Shown: in pieces, positions 1 to 5,752 of the stretch | How the letters are laid out: each line of letters begins with the position of its first letter | Position numbering within the stretch: the stretch's first letter is position 1 | Assembly (NCBI GenBank): GCA_030609865.1 | Contig: JAUWSZ010000181.1 | Location: forward strand, 1 to 6,031 | Reading direction: 5' to 3' | Length of the DNA: 6,031 nucleotides | Source: a bacterium | GTDB taxonomy: Bacteria > Desulfobacterota > DSWW01 | Program-made: the position numbers and the translations under genes | Notes under the pieces: generated by a model | Told to the model about the DNA's origin: nothing | Database searches by the model: none | What the model saw: the letters and a program-made list of their open reading frames with translations, nothing else

Positions 1-63
1 CCCACCGAGGACCGAACGTTCCGCCTCGAGGTTCTGTGGAGGCACCCGTTCCAGAAAGCCCAT
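1..63 (-). CDS. dnaB: Replicative DNA helicase DnaB, N-terminal start (partial, runs off the window)
   Basis: Only the first 21 codons are present, beginning with ATG at 63-61. After a short MGFLER lead they read VPPQNLEAERSVLG, the highly conserved opening of bacterial DnaB (usual form VPPxNxEAExxVLG), which starts the N-terminal domain used for hexamer assembly and primase contact. The family unwinds DNA at the replication fork using ATP. A GAGGAAT Shine-Dalgarno sequence at 77-71 lies 7 nt before the ATG and supports this start. The gene follows rplI by 32 nt on the same strand with no terminator visible between them, so it is probably the last or a late gene of the rpsF-rpsR-rplI transcript, an arrangement common in bacteria. 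The ATPase domain lies outside the window, so intactness cannot be judged. Confidence 0.88.
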   Translation of the reverse strand, partial: MGFLERVPPQNLEAERSVLGG

Positions 64-95
64 ACCCCGTATTCCTCAATCGAGTGGGATCCTGA

Positions 96-539
96 TCAAT
101 CCTTGACGACCCAGACCTTGATGTTTCCTGTCACGTCCGCGTGGAGCTTCACAGGCACGGTGTACACCCCGAGCTTCTTGAGCGGTTCTTCGAGCAAGAT
201 ACGCTTTCGGTCGATCGAGACACCTTCCTCTCTGAGGGCCTCCTCGATATCCCGGGAGGTCACGGAACCGTAAAGCTTCTCATCTTCTCCGGTCTTCCTC
301 GAGATCGTACAGGAGACGGAATCCAGGCTCCCTGCCACCTCCTGGGCATCCTTCTTTTGTCTGTCCATCCTTGCCTGAATGAGCTTCTTCTGATGCTCCT
401 GCTCTTTCAGGTTCTTCGTGGATGCCTTGACGGCCAGCCCGCGTGGCATTAGGTAGTTCCTGCCGTATCCACCGGCCACCTCCACGATCTCGCCGATCTT
501 ACCCAGATTCTCTACATCTTCTCGTAATATCAGCTTCAC
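96..539 (-). CDS. rplI: 50S ribosomal protein L9
   Basis: L9 binds 23S rRNA near the base of the L1 stalk and reaches out from the ribosome through a long helix; it helps keep the reading frame. The 147-residue product has the usual family length. The N-terminal domain carries the L9 signature at about residues 13-38 (GKIGEIVEVAGGYGRNYLMP, then RGLAVKA). A charged connecting helix follows at about 40-75 (KNLKEQEHQKKLIQARMDRQ). The C-terminal domain at about 76-147 contains KLYGSVTSRDIEEAL and ends KVWVVKD. The start is GTG at 539-537. It lies one base after the TAG of rpsR, and a GGAG inside the end of rpsR serves as ribosome binding site, so the two genes are probably translationally coupled. 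Many relatives have a DUF2232 membrane-protein gene between rpsR and rplI; none is present here. Confidence 0.97.
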   Translation of the reverse strand: MKLILREDVENLGKIGEIVEVAGGYGRNYLMPRGLAVKASTKNLKEQEHQKKLIQARMDRQKKDAQEVAGSLDSVSCTISRKTGEDEKLYGSVTSRDIEEALREEGVSIDRKRILLEEPLKKLGVYTVPVKLHADVTGNIKVWVVKD

Positions 540-540
540 G

Positions 541-798
541 CTAGATCTCCATGTTCGTATAGGGCATCAACGCCAGGTGTCGTGCCCGTTTGACGGCCAA
601 CGTGATCTTCCGCTGATGCTTTGCGCAGTTACCGGAGATCCTCCTCGGGATGATCTTCCCCCGTTCCGTGATGAAATACCGTAGCTGTCTGGGGTCCTTG
701 TAGTTGATCTGAAGCGTTGCGTCCGCACAGAACCGACATACCTTCTTCCTAACATAAAGCCTTCTCTTTGTTTTTCGAACTTCCTTTCGACCGATCAT
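541..798 (-). CDS. rpsR: 30S ribosomal protein S18
   Basis: S18 pairs with S6 and binds the platform of the 30S subunit at the central domain of 16S rRNA. The product is 85 residues, a normal length. It shows the family core at 20-39 ([20 protein letters not shown]), followed by [24 protein letters not shown] and [11 protein letters not shown]. Cys21, Cys24, Cys58 and His61 (CRFC and CAKH) form a complete set of possible zinc ligands; E. coli S18 lacks most of these, so this looks like the metal-binding (C+) form. The start chosen is ATG at 798-796, preceded by a purine-rich GAGAGGGAAAGAAG stretch. The same frame stays open upstream to 1188, inside rpsF, but that part reads as arginine-rich low-complexity sequence unlike S18, so it is excluded. 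The gene lies 31 nt after rpsF and 1 nt before rplI. Confidence 0.97.
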   Translation of the reverse strand: MIGRKEVRKTKRRLYVRKKVCRFCADATLQINYKDPRQLRYFITERGKIIPRRISGNCAKHQRKITLAVKRARHLALMPYTNMEI

Positions 799-829
799 GC
801 TTCTTTCCCTCTCCCCGACGGGTGGATCG

Positions 830-1546
830 CTATCCTTCTGTCTTCTTCTCGTCTTGAGCCTCTTCCTCGGCTTCTTCCTGCGAATCCGTCTCCGGACTCG
901 ACGCCTCTTCCTGGACCCCATCCGCCTCTTCCGCGACTTCTTCCTCCGGGTCCGTCTCCGGGCTCGACGCCTCTTCCGTCTCCGTCGCTTCCGCCGTGGA
1001 CTCCTCGGACAAGGCGGCTTCCTCTGCCTCCGACGCCGCTCGCGCTGAGGCAGCCTCCTTCTCCGCGGCCTCCTTCTCAGCAGCCTCTTTCTCCGCGGCC
1101 TCTTTCTCCGCGGCCTCCTTCTCAGCAGCCTCTTTTGCGGCAACCTCCTTTGCGGCAGCCTCCTTTGCGGCAACCTCCTTTGCGGCAACCTCTTTCGCGG
1201 CAGCCTTGTCCTTTTCTTCTGCCTGCTCTTTCTTGGCAGCTTCCAGGTCTACGCGATCATCCGTCTTCACCGTGAGGAAGCGATAGACGTCCTCGAGCAT
1301 CCTCATGTGCCTTTCCAACTCGGCAACAATCTGGGCCGTTCCTACGAAGTCGAGCAGAAAGAAATGACCTTTCGGCTGATTCTTCACCGGGTAGGCCAGC
1401 CTGCGGACGCCCCAATCCTCCCTCTTGATGCGGATCCCTCCGCCCTTCTCCACGACCCCGTCCAACCGGTCGAGGATTCCCTTCTTCTTGCCTTCATCCG
1501 AATCGGATGGAAGGATGAAGACCGTTTCGTATCTCCGATTCCTCAT
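830..1546 (-). CDS. rpsF: 30S ribosomal protein S6 with a long repetitive C-terminal extension
   Basis: S6 binds the 30S platform as a heterodimer with S18, encoded next. Residues 1-100 are a standard S6 domain: [10 protein letters not shown] opens the first strand, [23 protein letters not shown] covers the middle of the fold, and [14 protein letters not shown] closes it. The product is 238 residues, against about 95-135 in most bacteria. The extra part has three sections: a charged linker (101-114), ten five-residue units of xAAKE then AAEKE type (115-164), and an acidic tail (about 165-238) in which EEASSPETD occurs twice (191-199 and 213-221). The repeat section has E and K spaced i to i+4 and should form a single stable alpha-helix; the tail should be disordered. 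The start is ATG at 1546-1544 with a strong AAGGAGG at 1557-1551. It is the first gene of the rpsF-rpsR-rplI-dnaB cluster. What the extension does is unknown. Confidence 0.95.
   Translation of the reverse strand: MRNRRYETVFILPSDSDEGKKKGILDRLDGVVEKGGGIRIKREDWGVRRLAYPVKNQPKGHFFLLDFVGTAQIVAELERHMRMLEDVYRFLTVKTDDRVDLEAAKKEQAEEKDKAAAKEVAAKEVAAKEAAAKEVAAKEAAEKEAAEKEAAEKEAAEKEAAEKEAASARAASEAEEAALSEESTAEATETEEASSPETDPEEEVAEEADGVQEEASSPETDSQEEAEEEAQDEKKTEG
885..977 (-). repeat. Duplicated 27-bp segment in the rpsF acidic tail
   Basis: A 27-bp segment at 885-911 recurs at 951-977 with 26 of 27 positions identical; the difference is A versus G in the CCGG[A/G]CTCG part. The copies are 66 bp apart start to start, which keeps the reading frame, and each encodes EEASSPETD in the S6 tail. 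The near-identity, including at silent positions, points to a recent in-frame duplication rather than slow convergence on acidic composition. Confidence 0.85.
1055..1204 (-). repeat. Ten tandem 15-bp units encoding the S6 helical repeat
   Basis: Ten in-frame 15-bp units encode S6 residues 115-164. The five upstream units read AAAKE or VAAKE and share the codon pattern GCC-GC(A/G)-AA(A/G)-GAG. The five downstream units read AAEKE with GAG-AA(A/G)-GAG. Within the second block the DNA comes in a few exact variants that recur, such as plus-strand CTCTTTCTCCGCGGC twice in succession, which is typical of unit duplication by slippage or unequal exchange. Six units contain or abut AAGGAGG (plus-strand positions 1054-1060, 1069-1075, 1114-1120, 1144-1150, 1159-1165 and 1174-1180). 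Copy number may vary between strains. Confidence 0.92.
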
Positions 1547-1567
1547 TTTCCCTCCTTCTGGTCAATT

Positions 1568-1603
1568 GGCCCCGCACTGCACGGAGGCTGTCCGCAGACG
1601 GCC
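1568..1603 (-). promoter_or_regulatory. Candidate rpsF leader hairpin (possible S6:S18 autoregulatory site)
   Basis: On the minus strand, GGCC at 1603-1600 can pair with GGCC at 1571-1568. Inside an asymmetric internal loop, CTGC at 1597-1594 pairs with GCAG at 1580-1577, and GGA with TCC can extend the stem. The enclosed loop or bulge carries CCG at 1584-1582. The structure ends about 10 nt before the AAGGAGG of rpsF. In many bacteria the S6:S18 complex binds an rpsF leader hairpin with an unpaired CCG and represses its own operon; position and the CCG fit that model. I have not matched it to a covariance model, so the assignment is an inference. Confidence 0.4.
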
Positions 1604-1665
1604 CCGGGTGGGAGCAAGGGGGTTCGAGTTACCCATCCAGAAACTTGCCGTTGCCCAAACTATGG

Positions 1666-1694
1666 AATCTACCAGCCTTGCGCCGGATTTACAA
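1666..1694 (-). promoter_or_regulatory. Candidate sigma70-type promoter for the rpsF operon
   Basis: The minus strand has TTGTAA at 1694-1689 and TAGATT at 1671-1666, each matching four of six consensus bases, with exactly 17 bp between them. Transcription would begin near 1660 and give a leader of about 110 nt that includes the hairpin at 1603-1568. It lies in the only long spacer upstream of rpsF, which is where a promoter is expected. The match is moderate and could be chance. Confidence 0.38.
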
Positions 1695-1711
1695 CCTCTC
1701 GTAAATGCGGC
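1682..1711. repeat. Inverted repeat between ychF and rpsF
   Basis: GCCG-g-ATTTAC, an 8-nt centre, then GTAAAT-g-CGGC forms a 10-bp dyad with one mismatch. An overlapping small hairpin, GCGGC-GCAA-GCCGC on the minus strand (1720-1707), competes with it. Neither is followed by a T-run, so neither is a canonical terminator. The dyad overlaps the candidate -35 box, so it could be a protein-binding operator or an RNA structure at the end of the ychF transcript. Its role is not known. Confidence 0.5.
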
Positions 1712-1749
1712 TTGCGCCGCAAGGGTTCAGGGGTCGGGGGTCAGGAACT

Positions 1750-2844
1750 TCACTGAAACCGTATCTTGACGATGTCCCCGTCCCGGACCGAGTAGTCTCT
1801 GCCCTCCACATGCGTGAGACCCTGCTGGTGAACCTCCTCGTCGGACCCGGCGCAACGAAAATCCTCGAAGTGCATAACCTCCGCTTTGATGAACCCTCGC
1901 TGCATATCGGAATGGATCTTGCCCGCGGCCTGCACCACGGTCTCCCCTCGCTGGAGGGTCCAGGCGCGGACCTCTGTTCCCACGACCGTGTAGAACGTGA
2001 TCAGGTCCAGGAGCCGGTAGCCTTCCTCGACCAGGCGCTCAAGCCCGGAAGGGCCCCACTCCATCTCTTCCCGGAAACGCTCTCGTTCGGCCGGGTCCAG
2101 GTCCATGACTTCCTTCTCCACCGCAGCGCCCAAGGGGAGAAACACGCAGTCCACGTCTTGAACCTTTTCCCGCACCTCTGCCAGGAGCTCCTCCTGCCGG
2201 GGAATCTGCTCTTCCCCGAGGTTGAGGACGTACAGGACGGGTCGGTCTGTCAGGAAGCCCCACTCCTTGGTTCGCCCCGCAAGCATCCTCCCTGCACCGA
2301 CCGACTGTCTCAAAGGGATACCCTGATTCAAAGATTCCAGGATCCGTTCCAGCGCCTCCAACTCCTGCCGGGCCTCTTTCTGGCCCACCCTGGCCAGCCT
2401 CTCTGCCTTCTCCTTGCGCCTTTCAGCCACCTCGATGTCGGCGAGAACAAGCTCGGTCTGTACGATCTGAATGTCCCGGACCGGGTCCGGCCTGCCTGTC
2501 ACATGGACGATCTCGGGGTCTTCGAACAACCGCACCACATGGACCACCGCATCCACCGCCCGTAAGTGGCCCAGAAAGGCGTTGCCGAGGCCCTCTCCCT
2601 GACTCGCTCCTTCCACGAGGCCCGCCACGTCCAGGAACTCGAGCTTGGTAGGCGTGAGCTTCTCGGGGCTCAACCTCTCTCCCAGAATCGCGAGCCGCTT
2701 GTCCGGGACAGCCACCCGGCCCCGGTTCGGCTCCACCGTGCAAAAAGGATAGTTCGAGGCCTCTGCGCACCCTCCTGCGAGCGCGTTGAATACCGTCGAC
2801 TTGCCCACGTTCGGCAGTCCGACTATTCCGCAGGTGAAGCCCAT
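1750..2844 (-). CDS. ychF: Ribosome-associated ATPase/GTPase YchF (Obg family, OLA1 type)
   Basis: YchF is a near-universal P-loop NTPase that binds ribosomes, prefers ATP over GTP, and is linked to translation and stress responses. The 364-residue product has the family length (about 363). G1 is GLPNVGKS (9-16), the YchF signature YPFCTVEPN is at 32-40, and G3 is [20 protein letters not shown] (72-91), with Leu in place of the usual catalytic Gln. In place of the GTP-specifying NKxD there is NLGE (208-211), the NxxE pattern that goes with ATP use. A coiled-coil insertion lies at about 132-175, and a C-terminal TGS domain at about 281-364 contains [15 protein letters not shown] and ends DIVKIRF. 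The ATG at 2844 gives the conserved [17 protein letters not shown] start; its ribosome binding site (AAGGCAGG) is weak. It begins 30 nt after the hppA terminator, so it needs read-through or its own promoter. Confidence 0.97.
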   Translation of the reverse strand: MGFTCGIVGLPNVGKSTVFNALAGGCAEASNYPFCTVEPNRGRVAVPDKRLAILGERLSPEKLTPTKLEFLDVAGLVEGASQGEGLGNAFLGHLRAVDAVVHVVRLFEDPEIVHVTGRPDPVRDIQIVQTELVLADIEVAERRKEKAERLARVGQKEARQELEALERILESLNQGIPLRQSVGAGRMLAGRTKEWGFLTDRPVLYVLNLGEEQIPRQEELLAEVREKVQDVDCVFLPLGAAVEKEVMDLDPAERERFREEMEWGPSGLERLVEEGYRLLDLITFYTVVGTEVRAWTLQRGETVVQAAGKIHSDMQRGFIKAEVMHFEDFRCAGSDEEVHQQGLTHVEGRDYSVRDGDIVKIRFQ

Positions 2845-2874
2845 CGAACCCTGCCTTGCTCTCTCCAGGCATAC

Positions 2875-2913
2875 AAAAAAACTCGCCAGAGGCCGTTCCC
2901 GGCCCCTGGCGAG
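2875..2913 (-). terminator. Rho-independent terminator after hppA
   Basis: On the minus strand CTCGCCAG (2913-2906) pairs with CTGGCGAG (2889-2882). Inside one mismatched pair, GGCC pairs with GGCC around a 6-nt loop. The stem is followed at once by seven T residues (2881-2875). This is a textbook intrinsic terminator, about 50 nt after the hppA stop and 30 nt before the ychF start. The rest of the 118-nt spacer shows no convincing promoter. Confidence 0.92.
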
Positions 2914-2962
2914 CCTTGCTATCTTTCGTTCGTTCCCCCTGTGGCCGTTAATCGACAGCCTC

Positions 2963-5071
2963 CTAGAGGAGGGGTGCGATCACCAGGGATACAACCGACA
3001 TCAGCTTGATCACGATGTTCATCGACGGCCCGGAGGTGTCCTTGAAAGGATCGCCCACGGTGTCCCCGATCACGGCCGCCTTGTGATTGTCGCTCCCCTT
3101 GCCGCCCAGATTGCCTGCCTCGATGTATTTCTTCGCGTTGTCCCAGGCACCGCCTCCGTTGGACATCATGAGGGCCAACAGAACGCCTGTTACGGTCGCT
3201 CCGGCCAGGGCCCCGGCCAACGCCACCGGCCCCATCCAGAAGCCGATGATCGGCGGCGCGATCACCGCGATCAGCCCGGGGACCACCATCCGCCTGAGCG
3301 CACCCTTCGTTGCAATGTCCACGCACCGATCAGAATCCGGCTTCCCGGTCCCCTCCAGCAGCCCGGGTATCTCTTTGAACTGCCTTCGGATCTCCGTGAC
3401 CATGTCAGAGGCCGCCGAGCCCACCGCCAACATCGTCCGGCTGGCGATCAGGAACGGGATCATCGCCCCTATGAAGAGCCCGATCACTGTCTTCGGCTGG
3501 GTAATGTTCACCACCAGCCATTCCTTAATGGCCGTCGTGGGGATGTCAACATCCACGGCCTGTGTATACGCCGAAAACAGCGCCAGGGCGGTCAAGGCCG
3601 CGCTGCCGATCGCAAAGCCCTTGCCGATCGCTGCCGTCGTGTTCCCGAGCGCATCCAGGCTGTCGGTGATCTCCCGCGTTTCAGGCCCAAGCTCGGCCAT
3701 CTCCGAAATGCCGCCCGCGTTGTCCGCAATCGGCCCGTAGGAGTCCACGCTCATCGTGATTCCCACCGTGGCCAGCATCCCTACCGCCGCGATCCCGATT
3801 CCGTAAAGCCCTGCATAGTGGTTCGCGAAGAAGATCCCCACACAGATGAATAGAACGGGCGCCACCACACTTTCCATCCCGACGGCCAGGCCCTGAATGA
3901 TCAGCGTCGCGGCCCCGGTCTCCGAACTTTTCGCGATGTCACGTACCGGCTTGCCCGATGTGTAGTACTCCGTCACCAGCCCGATCACGAGCCCTACCAT
4001 GCAACCCAGGGTCACCGCCAACCACACGTTGGCCCGGCCCGCCAGGTCCATCAAACCCGCTGCTGCGGCCCCCTCGCGCATCATCCCGTTCACGCCGAAC
4101 AGCCAGATCCAGATCCCGGAGGCCACAATGAACAGCCCCGCTCCGATGAACATCGAGTACCGCAGCGCCGCCGCCGGGCTGTACTGCTTCAGCCAGTCGA
4201 TGCTCTTGATCCCGACGAAGGAGCAGACCAGGCCGATGGCCACCATGAAGATCGGCAGACTCATGAAATAGAACGCGTTATCCCCTGCCGTCACCGCCCA
4301 GGTCGCCCCGATGGCGATCGTGGCGATGATCGAGCCCACGTAGGACTCGAAGATGTCCGCGCCCATGCCGGCCGTGTCCCCTACGCAGTCCCCCACGTTG
4401 TCCGCGATCACGCCCGGGTTCCGGGGATCGTCCTCCGGGATTCCGGCCTCCAGCTTGCCCACCAGGTCCGCTCCCACATCCGCGGCCTTCGTGTAGATCC
4501 CCCCACCAACACGGGCAAACAGTGCAATCGAACTCGCGCCCATGGCAAAGCCGTTGATGTCCTGGGTCTCGAAGAACCCGAACCAGCGGGAAAGCAGATA
4601 CAGGATCGTAACCCCCAGCATCCCCAGGCTGGCCACCGTCAAGCCCATCACGGCCCCACCGTTGAAGGCCACTTCCAACGCGCTGCCCTGCCCCTCCTGG
4701 TTCGCCATCCAGGCAGTCCGGACGTTGGCCTTCGTCGCCGCCTGCATACCTACGTACCCGGCCGTCATCGAACAGCTCGCACCCAGCAGGAAGCACAACG
4801 CCGTCACCACCGAGATCTTCCACGCCAACAGCAGGAACACCACCCCGATGAACACGCACAGATACGTGTACTCCGTCTTCAAGAACGCCATCGCGCCGTC
4901 GTGGATCATGTCCGCGATCTCGCGCATCTTGTCCGTGCCCGGATCCTTCGCCTCGATGTCGCCGTAAAGCTTACGCGCGAACACGATGCCGACGGCCGCC
5001 ACGACCAACACGGCCATCAACCCGGTCCCGTACATTCCCCATGTCCGAAAGAACTCCACAAACGCTTCCAT
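2963..5071 (-). CDS. hppA: Membrane-embedded ion-pumping pyrophosphatase (K+-dependent type, probably Na+ and/or H+)
   Basis: This integral membrane enzyme hydrolyses PPi to phosphate and pumps H+ or Na+ across the membrane. The 702-residue product shows about 16 hydrophobic segments, as in the family. The substrate site is clear: [11 protein letters not shown] (198-208, the DxxxxxxxKxE motif), [20 protein letters not shown] (224-243), [12 protein letters not shown] (450-461), and near the C-terminus [23 protein letters not shown] (661-683). [10 protein letters not shown] (476-485) has Ala480 where K+-independent enzymes have Lys, so K+ dependence is predicted. Glu242 sits three residues after Asp239 (DIFE), the placing seen in Na+-pumping enzymes such as that of Thermotoga maritima; plant H+ pumps place it later. 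Some K+-dependent H+ pumps may share this, so the ion remains open. AAGGAGG at 5086-5080, 8 nt before the ATG, fixes the start. It lies between pth and ychF and has its own terminator. Confidence 0.96.
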   Translation of the reverse strand: MEAFVEFFRTWGMYGTGLMAVLVVAAVGIVFARKLYGDIEAKDPGTDKMREIADMIHDGAMAFLKTEYTYLCVFIGVVFLLLAWKISVVTALCFLLGASCSMTAGYVGMQAATKANVRTAWMANQEGQGSALEVAFNGGAVMGLTVASLGMLGVTILYLLSRWFGFFETQDINGFAMGASSIALFARVGGGIYTKAADVGADLVGKLEAGIPEDDPRNPGVIADNVGDCVGDTAGMGADIFESYVGSIIATIAIGATWAVTAGDNAFYFMSLPIFMVAIGLVCSFVGIKSIDWLKQYSPAAALRYSMFIGAGLFIVASGIWIWLFGVNGMMREGAAAAGLMDLAGRANVWLAVTLGCMVGLVIGLVTEYYTSGKPVRDIAKSSETGAATLIIQGLAVGMESVVAPVLFICVGIFFANHYAGLYGIGIAAVGMLATVGITMSVDSYGPIADNAGGISEMAELGPETREITDSLDALGNTTAAIGKGFAIGSAALTALALFSAYTQAVDVDIPTTAIKEWLVVNITQPKTVIGLFIGAMIPFLIASRTMLAVGSAASDMVTEIRRQFKEIPGLLEGTGKPDSDRCVDIATKGALRRMVVPGLIAVIAPPIIGFWMGPVALAGALAGATVTGVLLALMMSNGGGAWDNAKKYIEAGNLGGKGSDNHKAAVIGDTVGDPFKDTSGPSMNIVIKLMSVVSLVIAPLL

Positions 5072-5117
5072 GCAACTCTCCTCCTTTGCTCGGTGGTTTC
5101 CCGTCTAGCCCACGTTC

Positions 5118-5135
5118 GCTTCCACGTTGGAAAGC
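5118..5135 (-). other. Small hairpin directly after the pth stop codon
   Basis: The minus strand reads GCTTTCCA-ACG-TGGAAGC immediately after the pth TAG, a 7-bp stem with one bulged base and a 3-nt loop. There is no T-run, so it is at best a weak terminator or a structure that protects the 3' end of the upstream message. The 64-nt pth-hppA gap otherwise holds only the hppA ribosome binding site; no clear promoter is seen. Confidence 0.35.
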
Positions 5136-5747
5136 CTATTCCTCAACCGTTGCTCCTTGCTCCGCCTCTTCCCCTTCTCCCCGAATCCGGGTATTGAAAA
5201 GGTTCATGGCCCGATCGATGCCTCGCTCCAGGATACACTCCAGGGCCTCGGCTCCTCGCACCAGAAACTGCGGAAGCCTTTCTGCCTGCTCATCGGGGAA
5301 AGCCCCCAACACGTAATCCTCAGGTTGCTCACCAGCCTCCGGTCGGCCAATCCCCATCTTGACGCGTAAGAAACGGTCGGAACCGAGTTCCCAGAGGATG
5401 GATTCGATTCCTCTGTGTCCACCCGCCCCGCCCCCCTTCTTGAGCTTCATCGTCTCGAAAGGAAGGTCCATATCGTCGTGCACGACGATGACTGACTCCG
5501 TCGGCACACCCGACTCGTCGAGTATTCTGCCTACCACCTCTCCGCTTCGATTCATGTAGGTCTGCGGCTTGACGAGAAGGATCTCGGGTTCGTCCAGGAC
5601 GTGTGATCCGATCGTCGCAAATCGCTTTCGTTCTTCCCACGGGCACTTCTGTCTGGACGCGAAAAGATCCAATACCAAGAATCCGATGTTGTGGCGGGTT
5701 TTCGAATAGCGGCGTCCCGGATTCCCGAGTCCAGCAATCAACCACAA
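5136..5747 (-). CDS. pth: Peptidyl-tRNA hydrolase
   Basis: Pth cleaves the ester bond of peptidyl-tRNAs that fall off ribosomes, freeing tRNA in the cytoplasm; it is essential in most bacteria. The 203-residue product matches the family (about 190-205). It opens WLIAGLGNPGRRYSKTRHNIGF with Asn9 and the catalytic His19. KPQTYMNRSG gives Asn66, VVHDDMDLP gives Asp91, and KKGGGAGGHRGIESI follows at 103-117. These correspond to E. coli Asn10, His20, Asn68 and Asp93. The E. coli Asn114 position is Arg112 here. The last 15 or so residues are acidic and not conserved. The start is TTG at 5747-5745, 5 nt after the rplY stop, with only a weak GAGAG-type ribosome binding site in the end of rplY; no in-frame ATG gives a complete first strand. 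Tight spacing suggests coupling with rplY, a common pairing. Confidence 0.95.
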   Translation of the reverse strand: MWLIAGLGNPGRRYSKTRHNIGFLVLDLFASRQKCPWEERKRFATIGSHVLDEPEILLVKPQTYMNRSGEVVGRILDESGVPTESVIVVHDDMDLPFETMKLKKGGGAGGHRGIESILWELGSDRFLRVKMGIGRPEAGEQPEDYVLGAFPDEQAERLPQFLVRGAEALECILERGIDRAMNLFNTRIRGEGEEAEQGATVEE

Positions 5748-5752
5748 TCGGA

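Noticed and set aside
799..1188. Arginine-rich N-terminal extension of S18 from an upstream start at 1188
   Set aside because: The segment is the +1 reading of the S6 repeat and tail, with low-complexity RRR and LPQ patterns. S18 begins normally at ATG 798 with standard length and a purine-rich ribosome binding site.
885..1204. CRISPR-like array suggested by regular repeats in rpsF
   Set aside because: The units are 15 bp without spacers and lie in frame inside a coding region, so they are peptide repeats.
996..1286. Plus-strand open frame rich in AASFS repeats
   Set aside because: It is the exact antisense of the S6 repeat; its regularity comes from the 15-bp units. There is no ribosome binding site or family resemblance.
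1611..1660. Possible tRNA T-arm (GGTTCGAGT) on the plus strand between rpsF and ychF
   Set aside because: The flanking bases do not form a 5-bp T stem, and there is no acceptor stem, anticodon arm or CCA end around it.
1705..3853. Long plus-strand open frames opposite ychF and hppA
   Set aside because: They lie wholly or mostly opposite two well-recognised genes with intact motifs, have no family resemblance, and are expected in GC-rich coding DNA.
4278..4859. Minus-strand Gly/Arg-rich open frame within hppA
   Set aside because: It is an out-of-frame reading of hppA, which is intact over this region with all catalytic motifs.
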